From Serpula lacrymans var. lacrymans S7.9 (lineage: Eukaryota; Basidiomycota; Agaricomycetes; Boletales; Serpulaceae), in the NCBI RefSeq assembly GCF_000218685.1, contig NW_006763290.1:1882315-1946314 (forward strand): 64,000 nucleotides of DNA, written 5' to 3'. Position 1 is the first letter of the stretch. Each line of letters starts with the position of its first letter. Below are positions 12,237-20,948 of the stretch, piece by piece. The translations under genes were made by a program, and so were the position numbers. The notes under the pieces were generated by a model. It saw only the letters and a list, made by a program, of their open reading frames with translations. It did not search any database and had not been told where the DNA came from.

Positions 12237-13648
12237 ACTTCCTTAGTATGATAATAGGCCAGACCTGAATCAGGATGGACCCTGAGAAAGTTCAAGCTAC
12301 ATTGAATTGGCCAGAACCTACTTGCGTCAAAGGAGTTAGGGCCTTCCTTGGCTTAGGCAACTTCTACCAAAAATCTGTCAAAAACTTCACAAAGATAATG
12401 AGACTGTTGAATGATCTCACAAAAAAGGACATTGTTAGGCATTAGGGCACCAAAGAACAAGAAGCTTTTGATAGACTTAAACAGGCATTTATAACAGTGC
12501 CCATATTAGCATTTCCAGGATTAGACAAAGAGTTCTGGCTAGGAGCCAACTCTTCTGATTTTGTTACTGGGGCTGTTCTGTTAATTAGTTGCCCTGACGA
12601 TCATTGGATGCTTTGTGCCTATATATTGCATAGTTTGTTGCCTACAGAGTGCAATTATCAAATCTACAACAAAGAGATGCTGGCCATCATTAGAGCTCTA
12701 GAGCACTGGCAGCACTACTTAGAAGGTGCTAGGCACCAATTTGAAATCTTCACTGATGATAAAAATCTGGAGTATTTTATAGCAGCTCGGGACTTGAACC
12801 AAAGACAGGCCTACTGCATGGTATACTTGTCAAGGTTTAATTACAAATCAATTCATAAACCAGGAACTTTTATGGGAAAAGCGGATGCTTTGTCTGGAAG
12901 AGAAGATTATGCCAATGACATCAAGAGTGTTACCCTGATAGATCAATCCAGGGTTGCCAATATTCAAATTGGGCAGGATTCCAATCTTCCAGAAATCTTC
13001 AAGAAAAACATCTCATCAGAAGAAAAAGCACACCTTGATGGCAATAAATATTATTTATGGAAAGACGGGATCTTTCATTTTAAAAAAAAATCCATGTGCC
13101 TGAGCATACAAGGATCAAGGCAATAGATAAACACCCAGTAGCTGGGCACCCTGCGTGGCAATGGACAATGGAGTTGATCTCAGGCACTACATGTGGCCTG
13201 GCATGGTCAAAGACGTACAGGAGTATGTAAAATCCTGTCTGAGATGTGCCATGGCAAAGAACTCTCATCAACCGCCAGCCGGTAAACTTGTGCCAAATCC
13301 AATACCAGCTGGTCCCTGGCAGGATATATTGGTTGATTTCACAATGGATCTGCCCAAGTCAAACAGGTACAATTCAATAATAGTGGTTGTAGATCACTTC
13401 TCCAAATAAGTAGTCTTCATTCTCACCAATAAAACTATTACAGCCGCTGGTACAGCAGATTTATTTAAAGATTTTGTACGGTCTATTCATGGGTTGCCAG
13501 ACATGGCTATCTCAAATAGGGGACTTCATTTCACTAGCAAATTTACAAAAGAACTATGCCAAATGCTGGGCATCAAACCTAAGTTATCAACGGTGTTCCT
13601 CCACAAACAGATGGACAAATAGAGAGACTCAACCAGGAGTTGAAACAG
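12237..13648 (+). pseudogene. Gypsy RT thumb, RNase H and integrase remnant (copy 1)
   Basis: After the inserted element the Gypsy frame resumes with MDPEKVQA-like, VRAFLGLGNFYQ, then the RNase H region (NSSDFVTGAVLLIS, NYQIYNKEMLAIIRALEHW, FTDDKNLEYF) at 12497-13126 and the integrase at 13155-13648 with CLRCAMAKNSHQPP, DILVDFTMDLPKS and ISNRG. The second catalytic Asp of integrase is Asn (ISNRG for ISDRG). Copy 1 ends after ERLNQELKQ, where similarity to copy 2 stops. Frameshifts near 13130, 13409 and 13600 confirm decay. Confidence 0.85.
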
Positions 13649-13655
13649 ACTCAAA

Positions 13656-13775
13656 CCAGTCGACAGATGTGTGTATATGCTACATCCTAGTGTTTAGTGA
13701 TTATATAATCTGATTGTATAATTATCCAAAAATTTACCAAAACTTGAGTTGAGCATAACACACATAGCCGACTGG
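13656..13775. repeat. Small inverted-repeat element (about 120 bp) at the Gypsy breakpoint
   Basis: CCAGTCGACAGATGTGTG at 13656-13673 is the imperfect reverse complement of CACACATAGCCGACTGG at 13759-13775. The two arms enclose an AT-rich 85-bp loop. The left arm starts within a few bases of the point where Gypsy copy 1 loses similarity to copy 2, so the hairpin may be a tiny MITE or a rearrangement scar. Confidence 0.5.
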
Positions 13776-13869
13776 CACAATTTATAGTGGCGCCAGATTT
13801 GGCCCTATTTGCCCCTCCGCTCCTTCCACTCAAATCAAGCAGGTCGTGACCAACGTCCGGGGAACATCA

Positions 13870-14605
13870 ATCGGAGTTGTAAAAGCTACAAATCAGAGAA
13901 AATAATGTAGTTCAAGTTGTGCGTTCATGTGATCACCCGAATATTCACCTCATGGTAGAAGAAATACAATACCCTGCAAAGACGCTTTATGACTTAGAGT
14001 GGGTACTTGCAATTGATGGTGAAAAGCCATCTCAGAAGTTTATGGTTTTTAGTGATTCCCGCAAGGAAACAGAGAGAATAGTGACTTACCTGCAAAGCCG
14101 GTACCCTGCTCATCAACAAAACAAAATTGTTTGGTTTCATTCAGGAATGAGTGCACAGTTCCGGCAAAAAACTATGGATAGGCTGCAAAAAGGAGAGATT
14201 TGGGGCATCTGTTGTACAGACACAGCTGGAATGGCAAGTTTTAGCTACTAAGCATAATCAATAAAGTGACTGACATTTAAAGGACAGGGCCTTGACATCC
14301 GGGATGTGGGCTTGGTTATTCAGTGGAAATATACAAAGTCACTTTGTACGCTCTTCCAGCGGATAGGACAGGCTGCACAACATCCCTCTGTTGAAGCAAC
14401 TGGAATATATCTCATTGAAGCTAAACACTTTGACTTATATCGGGCCAGTGCTGAAAAAATGAAAGAAAAACGCTCTAGAAAGAGAAAGAGAAAAAGTGAC
14501 AAAAATGGACCTGCAGAAAAGAAAAGAAGGGGGCAGGTTTCAACAAAAAAAATAGCTGTGTCGGACAACATCAGGTCTTTTGCGGCCTGCACTGATCTTA
14601 TCTGA
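13870..14605 (+). pseudogene. RecQ-type helicase, C-terminal fragment
   Basis: Two exons at about 13870-14233 and 14288-14605 encode the second helicase lobe: SCDHPNIHLMVEEIQYPA, KFMVFSDSRKETERI, IVWFHSGMS, GEIWGICCTDTAGMG, GLDIRDVGLVIQWKY and QRIGQAAQHPS (motif VI, where RxGRxxR is expected; the first Arg is kept but others are changed to Gln). A basic tail (KEKRSRKRKRKSDK) ends the frame. The N-terminal ATPase lobe is missing, so it is a fragment, probably moved here by a transposon. The intron at 14234-14287 starts with GCAAGT and ends in CAG, which makes it a GC-AG intron. In Agaricomycetes many such helicase fragments are repetitive. Confidence 0.75.
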
Positions 14606-14770
14606 GCCCGCAATAGTTTTCTTCACAATCCCTCGCAATATCTCCATCACTAGGTCCCAGGTTGGCTGACTCCTCGCAAACATCTCCAATGTTGTCCACG
14701 CCCGATTGCGGCTATGTGCTTCTATGCGCCAACAGTCAAGTTTTGAGGCCCACAAGCCATGGTGTATAAC
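14606..14770 (-). other. Unrecognised conserved-looking coding remnant
   Basis: The minus strand reads without stops from 14755 to 14540 and contains ASKLDCWRIEAHSRNRAW and ARSQPTWDLVMEILRGIV. The composition (Trp, Arg rich, well-formed helices) looks like real protein, perhaps a piece of an Agaricomycete repeat-associated protein, but I cannot name it. It lies between the helicase fragment and the Copia LTR and overlaps the helicase tail on the other strand. Confidence 0.3.
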
Positions 14771-15084
14771 TGTTAGTTTTGGTGATTCTGCACCTTTGTG
14801 CTACCTATATATTTTCATTCCTTTCTCTATCTATTCTTCTATCATTCACTATTGATTGTGTTCTCTATTATTTCGCCTTTGTGGCTGCTTTGTTTACCTT
14901 TGTTTACAAAACTTCGGACAGTACTGCAAAGTCCAATGCTTCCTATTCTCTATTTACTCACATTGGACTCTAGGTACTGTATACCTGTCATACTCTCTAA
15001 TAATATAGTTACTCACATTGGACTCTAGTCCCTGATTGCTCTCAGCAAGTGGCTAGACACTTCCTTCAAGCTTTGTTCTTAATA
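14771..15084 (+). repeat. Copia LTR A, 5' copy
   Basis: Starts TGTTAGTTTTGG and ends TTGTTCTTAATA directly before the primer-binding site. It matches the 3' copy (20684-20948) closely but is about 50 bp longer, because a segment containing ACTCACATTGGACTCTAG is present twice, at about 14955 and 15010. LTR ends are TG...TA, not TG...CA. Confidence 0.85.
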
Positions 15085-15096
15085 GGTTATGAGCCC
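15085..15096 (+). other. Primer-binding site (half-tRNA type, initiator Met anticodon arm)
   Basis: GGTTATGAGCCC follows the LTR immediately. It is complementary to GGGCTCATAACC, the anticodon arm of methionine tRNA (anticodon CAT). Use of a cleaved tRNA-Met half as primer is known for Copia-group elements. Confidence 0.65.
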
Positions 15097-15194
15097 TGGT
15101 GCTTTATTGTGCTATTGTATGAGCTTAGTCATTCTTACATGTTTGGCTATGTTTATACACTTACCATATATGGATATGTCAGATCAGGAGGGAG

Positions 15195-15422
15195 TGTTAG
15201 AATATACTCTGACATACCAATACTCCATAGGATAATACCTCTGATTTGTAAGCCAGCCCAGTATGCAGCAGCTATCCTGTGTAAGATGTCCGTGGTTGCA
15301 TGTCATGTTTAAGATCCTACATTGTATAACCTTGGCCATATAGCTCAATTGGTAGAGCAGCTGGCATGTATCCAGAAGGTTCCAGGTTCAATCCCTGGTC
15401 TGGTCATTATCCAATTTTATCA
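15195..15422 (+). repeat. Second, unrelated Copia-type LTR (LTR B), 228 bp, with tRNA-like core
   Basis: It begins TGTTAGAATATACTC right after a PPT-like CAGGAGGGAG (15185-15194) and ends TTTTATCA directly before a second GGTTATGAGCCC. Those two neighbours are exactly what flank an LTR, so I call it a full LTR of another Copia family. It has no similarity to LTR A beyond the first six bases. Its 3' half is a tRNA-like sequence. Confidence 0.65.
15334..15406 (+). tRNA. tRNA-like sequence (Thr-TGT-like), probably not a functional tRNA
   Basis: A 73-nt cloverleaf can be drawn: acceptor GGCCATA/TCTGGTC with one mismatch and one G-T pair, D stem GCTC/GAGC, anticodon stem GCTGG/CCAGA with one mismatch, loop CATGTAT, T stem CCAGG/CCTGG around TTCAATC. 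A and B boxes look good (TAGCTCAATTGG and GGTTCAATCCC). By position the anticodon would be TGT, but base 33 is A instead of the near-invariant T. It sits within LTR B, so it is more likely a mobile tRNA-derived module than a host tRNA gene. Confidence 0.45.
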
Positions 15423-15434
15423 GGTTATGAGCCC
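15423..15434 (+). other. Second primer-binding site copy
   Basis: The same 12-base GGTTATGAGCCC motif follows LTR B as follows LTR A. This is the copy next to the leader of the gag-pol unit and so may be the one used. Confidence 0.6.
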
Positions 15435-15780
15435 TGTGCTCTAGCCATCTTCCTGCCCTCATATCTCACCATCCAAGCATCCTACTGCTTATCCATCGTA
15501 ACCATTGTCTTCTGGGACTCTTATTATCTCATCCATCACCTCAGATTACTCTGATCTCATCTTGATCTCCAACAACAACTCCTTGTTGCAAGTTACCCCC
15601 ATTTCGGACACTTTTTTGGTCTTATCTGCACCATATCTCGCCCAATCCTTGTCTGATTGTCCTGTAACTTCTACCATCGTCTTCTATGGCCTAAATAACC
15701 CTAGGAGACCTGTCAGAGCGGTTGAATTTGAGCTGGATCTTTCTGTGAGCCTTCATCATCATTTGATCACCTTTTGGCCC

Positions 15781-16052
15781 CCTATTCCATATCTCCACAT
15801 CCTGTGCTCGGATCTTGGCCCTATTTGAGCCATCTACTACCCTATACTATTGCACTTTACACCCTCAATTTGGGGGCAATCCATCCACTCCATCATCCTC
15901 TGTGAAGTTCGCATTTTTGGCACTTTCACCCCTATTGGACCCCTATTGCATATCTCCACATCCTGTGCTTCACTTCTTGTGATATTTGGGCCATCTATTA
16001 CTCTATAAAAATGTTCCCTATACCTCTGATTTGGTGGCAATCCATCCATCTT
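15781..16052 (+). repeat. Imperfect tandem duplication in the Copia leader
   Basis: Two units of about 110 bp (15781-15890 and 15941-16052) share CATATCTCCACATCCTGTGC, GCCATCTA..ACTCTATA-like and GGCAATCCATCCA blocks. They lie in the untranslated leader between the primer-binding site and gag. No coding frame spans them. Confidence 0.55.
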
Positions 16053-16421
16053 ATCTGTCTCTGCATCAATTTCGGGAGCTTAAGTCACTTTGTTGACTCA
16101 TATACAAGCCCTATTAACCAACACTGTCTCGAGGCGATTTCTCTGTTAATATCAGTGTGGAATTGAAAGGGGAACACAGGCGTAACCCTGTAGCAGCACT
16201 AGGAAGCCTTAGCACCCTCCTGGATCGCTTTTGGACGCTTTTTGGACCCTATTTGGACCTATCCTTGCGCTTTCTGACCCTCTCCATATCCTCTCTCTAC
16301 CGCCTCACCATCTTATCTGCTCACCTCCTACTGTTACCCATTGTCTTTGCCACTGTTTCATCGCCTATAGCCGTCTCCTACATCATTTATCTTTGCTCTA
16401 TCGTCTTATACAACACCCATC

Positions 16422-17183
16422 ATGTCTGACTCTGATCCCAAGTTCCATCCCTTGTCTGGCACTAACTACCCCCAGTGGANNNNNNNNNNNNNNNNNNNNN
16501 NNNNNNNNNNNNNNNNNNNNNNNNNNNNNNNNNNNNNNNNNNNNNNNNNNNNNNNNNNNNNNNNNNNNNNNNNNNNNNNNNNNNNNNNNNNNNNNNNNNN
16601 NNNNNNNNNNNNNNNNNNNNNNNNNNNNNNNNNNNNNNNNNNNNNNNNNNNNNNNNNNNNNNNNNNNNNNNNNNNNNNNNNNNNNNNNNNNNNNNNNNNN
16701 NNNNNNNNNNNNNNNNNNNNNNNNNNNNNNNNNNNNNNNNNNNNNNNNNNNNNNNNNNNNNNNNNNNNNNNNNNNNNNNNNNNNNNNNNNNNNNNNNNNN
16801 NNNNNNNNNNNNNNNNNNNNNNNNNNNNNNNNNNNNNNNNNNNNNNNNNNNNNNNNNNNNNNNNNNNNNNNNNNNNNNNNNNNNNNNNNNNNNNNNNNNN
16901 NNNNNNNNNNNNNNNNNNNNNNNNNNNNNNNNNNNNNNNNNNNNNNNNNNNNNNNNNNNCCCAGCTCAGGGATGCTTTCCTTGCTGAAGAGGTCAATCAC
17001 CGTCGTCGTGCTGAAGTTGATTCTGCCTTGCATTCTTCGTCTACCACTGCCAATAGCACCTGCACCCATCCTAACTGCCATCATTGCAACCAATCCACCA
17101 CCTCTACTCGCATTCAGTGTGATTTCTGTGGTTTACTTGGTCATACCCAGGATAAATGCCACAGATACGTTATTAGTCGCTAA
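16422..17183 (+). CDS. Copia Gag (interrupted by an assembly gap)
   Basis: ATG 16422 starts MSDSDPKFHPLSGTNYPQW, a typical opening of Copia-type Gag (target-binding fold). The next 480 bases are N, so most of the capsid domain is unknown; the gap length is a multiple of three, which may be chance. After the gap the frame reads LRDAFLAEEVNHRRRAEVDS and ends in a CCHC zinc knuckle (CDFCGLLGHTQDKC), which binds the RNA genome. A TAA stop at 17181-17183 separates it from pol in the same frame. Gag builds the virus-like particle of this fungal retrotransposon. Confidence 0.8.
   Translation: MSDSDPKFHPLSGTNYPQWXXXXXXXXXXXXXXXXXXXXXXXXXXXXXXXXXXXXXXXXXXXXXXXXXXXXXXXXXXXXXXXXXXXXXXXXXXXXXXXXXXXXXXXXXXXXXXXXXXXXXXXXXXXXXXXXXXXXXXXXXXXXXXXXXXXXXXXXXXXXXXXXXXXXXXXXXXXXXXXXXQLRDAFLAEEVNHRRRAEVDSALHSSSTTANSTCTHPNCHHCNQSTTSTRIQCDFCGLLGHTQDKCHRYVISR
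16480..16959. other. Assembly gap, 480 N
   Basis: A run of N with no sequence. It falls in the Gag capsid region of the Copia element, a repeat where short-read assemblies often break. Confidence 1.
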
Positions 17184-20100
17184 CAGGCGGTGGAGGGCGC
17201 TAAGAATTGCTACAAGCATGGCAATAAGGCTCAGGCAGGCTCCAGCAACTCTCAGAATACCTCTCAGCAGCCCAAATCTTCGCCCAACAATGCCAATTCA
17301 TCTACTGTGGTCACTGAATCAGCTGGAAATGCAAGTCTTTGTTCCATTCATCCCTCTGATCCTCACTGCCCTCTCCAACTTGATGCTGACATTGATTGGA
17401 ATGCAGACACAGGCGCCACTTCTCATATGACACCTCATCGTCATTGGGTGCACCACTATACCCCATATTGTGTGCCAATCAAGCTGGCTGATCACACTGT
17501 TGTCTATTCAGCTGGTGTTGGTACTGTGGTGTTTAATCCTGTGATGAATGGCAAAGTGGCTAGGGCTGTGGAATTCTCTAGAGTGCTCCATGTACCAGAT
17601 CTTCGAAATAATCTCCTCTCAGTCTTGTATTTAACTTGTCAAAGTGGTTTCAATGTCACTATTTCGTCTCATTCCATGTCCTTTATGCGTGACAACACTC
17701 TCTTGTTCACTGCAACTATCAATAACAACAATGCAGCATTCCTTGATGGATCTACTGCTGCTTGTGTTGAATTGGGACATTTTACTGCAACTATACCACT
17801 TGATTTGATGCTCTGGCATCGCAGATTGGCTCACCACCATCATGCTGATGTCAAGAGACTGATACAGAGAGATCTGGTCACTGGGCTTACACTGGAATCC
17901 AAGGCTGCTCCTGACCCTGTCTGTGAACCGTGCTTGTCTGGCAAGATGCATGCCAATCCATTCCCCTCATCTGATACTCGCTCTGCTCATCCTTTGGACC
18001 TCATCCATTCTGATGTACACCAAGTCTCTTCCCCCATATTCTCTGGTTATCGCTACTGGGTCACCTTCATTGACGATCACAGTCGATTCCGTGTTGTTGT
18101 GCCTCTCAAGGCCAAGTCAGATGTCTTTGATGCTTTCAAGAGATTCAAGGCTTATGCTGAGACTCAATTGGAGCGTAAAATCAAGGCTCTGCACGATGAC
18201 AAAGGGGGAGAGTACATGTCCAAGGAATTTGAGCAATTCACAGATGATCATGGGATTGTCAGACAGCATACCACCAGGAATTGTCCTCAGCAGAATGGTG
18301 TGGCAGAGCGAGCAAACAGACTTCTGACTGAGCGTATCACTGCCATGTTATCAGAGTCTGGATTGCCTAACAGCTTCTGGGGTGAATGTCTGTCCGCTTT
18401 GGTGCATGTCTGGAACAGGTGTCCCACTGATGCAGTGGCCCATGCCACTCCATTTGAGTTGTGGTATGGACGCAAGCCTGACATGTCTCACCTTCGCGTT
18501 TGGGGCTGCACTGCCTATGTGCATGTGCAAAAGGACAAAAGAGGCGTCTTTGGCTCTCATATGGAGAAATGTGTGTTCATTGGTTACCCTGAGGGATACA
18601 AGGGATGGAAATTCTACAATCCTACCACCAAGCACACTGTTATCTCTGAGAGAGCTGATTTTGATGAGCGCTACTTCCCTGGCTTGAAGAGGTCTTCTGA
18701 CGATGTCCCGCCTCCACCTCCCACTCCACCTTCGCTATCCATGCCATTGGGCCTGATTGAGGATGTCCCTGCACCAGGTCCAGGGGGAGATATGGGCCCA
18801 CCAGCTGCGCTTCAGCAGCCTCAACCATTGCCTGACAATGGGCCTCATTTGGACCTTGATGCAAAACCACCTGTGAATCAACCTCCTGAGCTTCCAAATC
18901 ACCCTCCTCATCGCTCACCTTCTCCTGACTTGCCTATTGCACTGAGACGCCCTGTAAGGGCTAGGAGACCACCTAGACCATGGTGGCTTCAACACAGACA
19001 ACCTACTCCTGCCATTGAGAGTGATGACAGTGATTCTGAGGCAGTTGATGATGAAGTGGCACACTTTGGAGACTCTGCTGAGCCTAGGTCGTTTGCAGAT
19101 GCAATGAAGCGTCCTGATGCAGATAAATGGAGAGAGGCAGCCATGGAAGAGCTTCAAGCTCATGAGTGCAATGGTACTTGGTCACTAGTGGAACTACCTC
19201 CTGGAGTCAAGGCTATTGGTGGCAAGTGGGTCTTCAAGATCAAGCGCAACTCAGATGGCACTGTTGAGCGCTACAAGGCCAGATATGTGGCCAAAGGTTA
19301 TAACCAGCGCCCTGGCTTTGATTTCCTCGAAATATTTGCACCTACTGTCCGCATATCATCCATCAGAGTTGTCCTTGCCATTGCAGCCATCCACAACCTC
19401 CATTTGTGCTCCATTGACATTTCCCATGCATTCCTGAATGGAGTTATGGATGTCAAGGTCTACATGCATCAGCCAGAGGGATTCCATCAGGGTCCTCGCA
19501 ATCTTGTTTGCCAGTTGGACAAGGCCATCTATGGGACAAAGCAGGGAGGCAGAATGTGGAACCAGAAGATGCACACTGTGCTTGAAAAACTCGGATTCAA
19601 GCGTACTTATTCAGACTCTGCCATCTATGTCTTTAACAGAGCTGATGTGCGCATTATCCTGCCTGTCTTTGTTGATGACATGACACTGGCATCCACTTCT
19701 ACTTCTGCACTTGACCAAGCTGTCAAGGACCTCTCCCTGCACTTTAAGCTTCGTGATCTTGGCCCTACTTCTTACCTACTTGGCATTTCCATCACTAGAG
19801 ACCTAAGTAATCGCACCATCTCCCTCTCCCAACATCAGTACACTCTGGACATTCTGGAGCGCTTTGGCATGAAGGACTGCAAGCCTGTGTCCACTCCCAT
19901 GGATCCTGGTTTGCGCCTCACCAAGGACATGTCTCCCAAAACATCCAGTGATGCTGCTTTGATGAAGAACATTCCCTACCTTGCTGCTGTTGGTGCTCTG
20001 ATGTATCTGGCCACTACCACTCGTCCTGACATTGCCTACACTGTTGGAGTCCTTGCCAGATATAACTCTAATCCTAGTCTTACTCACTGGAGCGCTGTCA

Positions 20101-20654
20101 AGCACTTGTTCCGCTACTTGCAAGGCACCCTTAATCATTCCCTTGTCCTTGGTCCTGATCCCAATTCCACTGAACTCTTCACCACTTTCTCTGATGCTGA
20201 CCATGGTGGTGACAAGGACTCTGGTCGTTCTACTGGTGCCTATATTGTCAAGATGGGATCTGGTGCTGTCTCCTGGAGCTCCAAGCTTCAGAACATTGTT
20301 GCTCTGTCCACCACTGAAGCAGAATACATTGCTGCTGTTGAGGCTGGCAAAGAGATTTGCTGGATGCGAAATTTGTTGAAGGAAATGGGCTATCCTATCA
20401 CCTCTCCTTCCACCCTTCATATTGACAACCAATCTGCCATCTCTGTATCCAAGAACCCTGAGCACCATGGTTGGATGAAACACCTTGATCTGCGATGGCA
20501 TTGGTTGAGAGATGTTGTTGACTCTGGGCAGATTGCTCCTACCTTTGTTCCCACTGCTGAAATGCCTGCAGACTTGTTGACCAAGGCTCTTACCAAGCCT
20601 AAAGTGGAAGTGTTCAGGAAGATGATGGGACTTATTAGATCAGGGGGGAGCTGA
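17184..20654 (+). CDS. Copia Pol polyprotein (protease, integrase, reverse transcriptase, RNase H), intact
   Basis: A 1157-codon open frame continues directly after the gag stop. Domains in order: aspartic protease (NADTGATSHM, about residue 75), integrase zinc domain (LWHRRLAHHHHADV ... CEPCLSGK), integrase core with the three acidic residues in HSDVHQV, HDDKGGEY and NGVAERANR, a Pro-rich linker (about 505-580), RT (GKWVFKIKRNSDGTVERYKA, DISHAFLNG, and the catalytic FVDDMTL) and RNase H (FSDADHGGD, STTEAEYIA, IDNQSAI). All catalytic residues that I can check are present, and there is no internal stop in about 3.5 kb, so this is the freshest element in the window. It carries out cDNA synthesis and integration. 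The frame has no ATG between the gag stop and the protease (first alternative start codon near 17190), so expression by readthrough is likely if the TAA is real. Confidence 0.93.
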   Translation, partial: QAVEGAKNCYKHGNKAQAGSSNSQNTSQQPKSSPNNANSSTVVTESAGNASLCSIHPSDPHCPLQLDADIDWNADTGATSHMTPHRHWVHHYTPYCVPIKLADHTVVYSAGVGTVVFNPVMNGKVARAVEFSRVLHVPDLRNNLLSVLYLTCQSGFNVTISSHSMSFMRDNTLLFTATINNNNAAFLDGSTAACVELGHFTATIPLDLMLWHRRLAHHHHADVKRLIQRDLVTGLTLESKAAPDPVCEPCLSGKMHANPFPSSDTRSAHPLDLIHSDVHQVSSPIFSGYRYWVTFIDDHSRFRVVVPLKAKSDVFDAFKRFKAYAETQLERKIKALHDDKGGEYMSKEFEQFTDDHGIVRQHTTRNCPQQNGVAERANRLLTERITAMLSESGLPNSFWGECLSALVHVWNRCPTDAVAHATPFELWYGRKPDMSHLRVWGCTAYVHVQKDKRGVFGSHMEKCVFIGYPEGYKGWKFYNPTTKHTVISERADFDERYFPGLKRSSDDVPPPPPTPPSLSMPLGLIEDVPAPGPGGDMGPPAALQQPQPLPDNGPHLDLDAKPPVNQPPELPNHPPHRSPSPDLPIALRRPVRARRPPRPWWLQHRQPTPAIESDDSDSEAVDDEVAHFGDSAEPRSFADAMKRPDADKWREAAMEELQAHECNGTWSLVELPPGVKAIGGKWVFKIKRNSDGTVERYKARYVAKGYNQRPGFDFLEIFAPTVRISSIRVVLAIAAIHNLHLCSIDISHAFLNGVMDVKVYMHQPEGFHQGPRNLVCQLDKAIYGTKQGGRMWNQKMHTVLEKLGFKRTYSDSAIYVFNRADVRIILPVFVDDMTLASTSTSALDQAVKDLSLHFKLRDLGPTSYLLGISITRDLSNRTISLSQHQYTLDILERFGMKDCKPVSTPMDPGLRLTKDMSPKTSSDAALMKNIPYLAAVGALMYLATTTRPDIAYTVGVLARYNSNPSLTHWSAVKHLFRYLQGTLNHSLVLGPDPNSTELFTTFSDADHGGDKDSGRSTGAYIVKMGSGAVSWSSKLQNIVALSTTEAEYIAAVEAGKEICWMRNLLKEMGYPITSPSTLHIDNQSAISVSKNPEHHGWMKHLDLRWHWLRDVVDSGQIAPTFVPTAEMPADLLTKALTKPKVEVFRKMMGLIRSGGS

Positions 20655-20683
20655 TGCTTGGGAGGTGCAGCATCAGGGGGGAG
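20641..20683 (+). other. Polypurine tracts of Copia
   Basis: CAGGGGGGAG occurs twice, at 20641-20650 (inside the last codons of pol) and at 20674-20683 (directly before the 3' LTR). The second is in the canonical position for plus-strand priming. Confidence 0.75.
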
Positions 20684-20948
20684 TGTTAGTTTTGGTGATT
20701 CTGCACCTTTGTGCTACCTATATATTTTCATTCCTTTCTCTATCTATTCTTCTATCATTCACTATTGATTGTGTTCTCTATTATTTCGCCTTTGTGGCTT
20801 CTTTGTTTACCTTTGTTTACAAAACTTCGGACAGTATTGCAGAGTCCAATGCTTCCTATTCTCTAGTTACTCACATTGGACTCTAGTTCCAGTCCCTGAT
20901 TGCTCTCAGCAAGTGGCTAGACACTTCCTTCAAGCTTTGTTCTTAATA
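20684..20948 (+). repeat. Copia LTR A, 3' copy
   Basis: 265 bp, TGTTAGTTTTGG to TTGTTCTTAATA, nearly identical to the 5' copy apart from the duplication in the latter. The next base starts the interior of the large transposon gene. Confidence 0.88.

Larger units (their letters stand above)
7978..13655 (+). mobile_element. Ty3/Gypsy retrotransposon copy 1, decayed, 3' truncated
   Basis: A 5' LTR (7978-8375) is followed by remnants of gag, protease, reverse transcriptase, RNase H and integrase in the Gypsy order. The same family as copy 2 at 48.3-51.3 kb: the two can be aligned almost base by base from the RT to the integrase. Copy 1 stops abruptly inside the integrase after the PQTDGQ-like region at about 13650, where a small inverted-repeat hairpin begins. 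Many frameshifts and stops, plus an 804-bp inserted element, show that it is dead. Confidence 0.88.
14771..20948 (+). mobile_element. Ty1/Copia retrotransposon, near-intact coding region, mosaic 5' end
   Basis: Order: LTR A (14771-15084), primer-binding site, PPT-like tract, LTR B (15195-15422), second primer-binding site, leader, gag (16422-17183, with a 480-N gap), pol (17184-20654), polypurine tracts, LTR A (20684-20948). The outer LTRs belong to one family, yet the 5 bp outside them do not match (ATAAC on the left, CACAG on the right), and the right flank is the interior of another transposon's gene that is not continued on the left. The structure therefore is not a simple insertion; it is either a recombinant between copies or an assembly join. 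Confidence 0.85.

Noticed and set aside
15334..15406. Genuine host tRNA-Thr gene
   Set aside because: A at position 33, stem mismatches and position inside an LTR argue for a tRNA-derived module; I keep it only as tRNA-like.
16231..17430. Long open frames on both strands across 16.2-17.4 kb
   Set aside because: They are open only because of the 480 N; apart from the gag frame no protein sense remains.
19803..20501. 232-codon minus-strand ORF within Copia pol
   Set aside because: Opposite-strand shadow of RNase H; no family resemblance.
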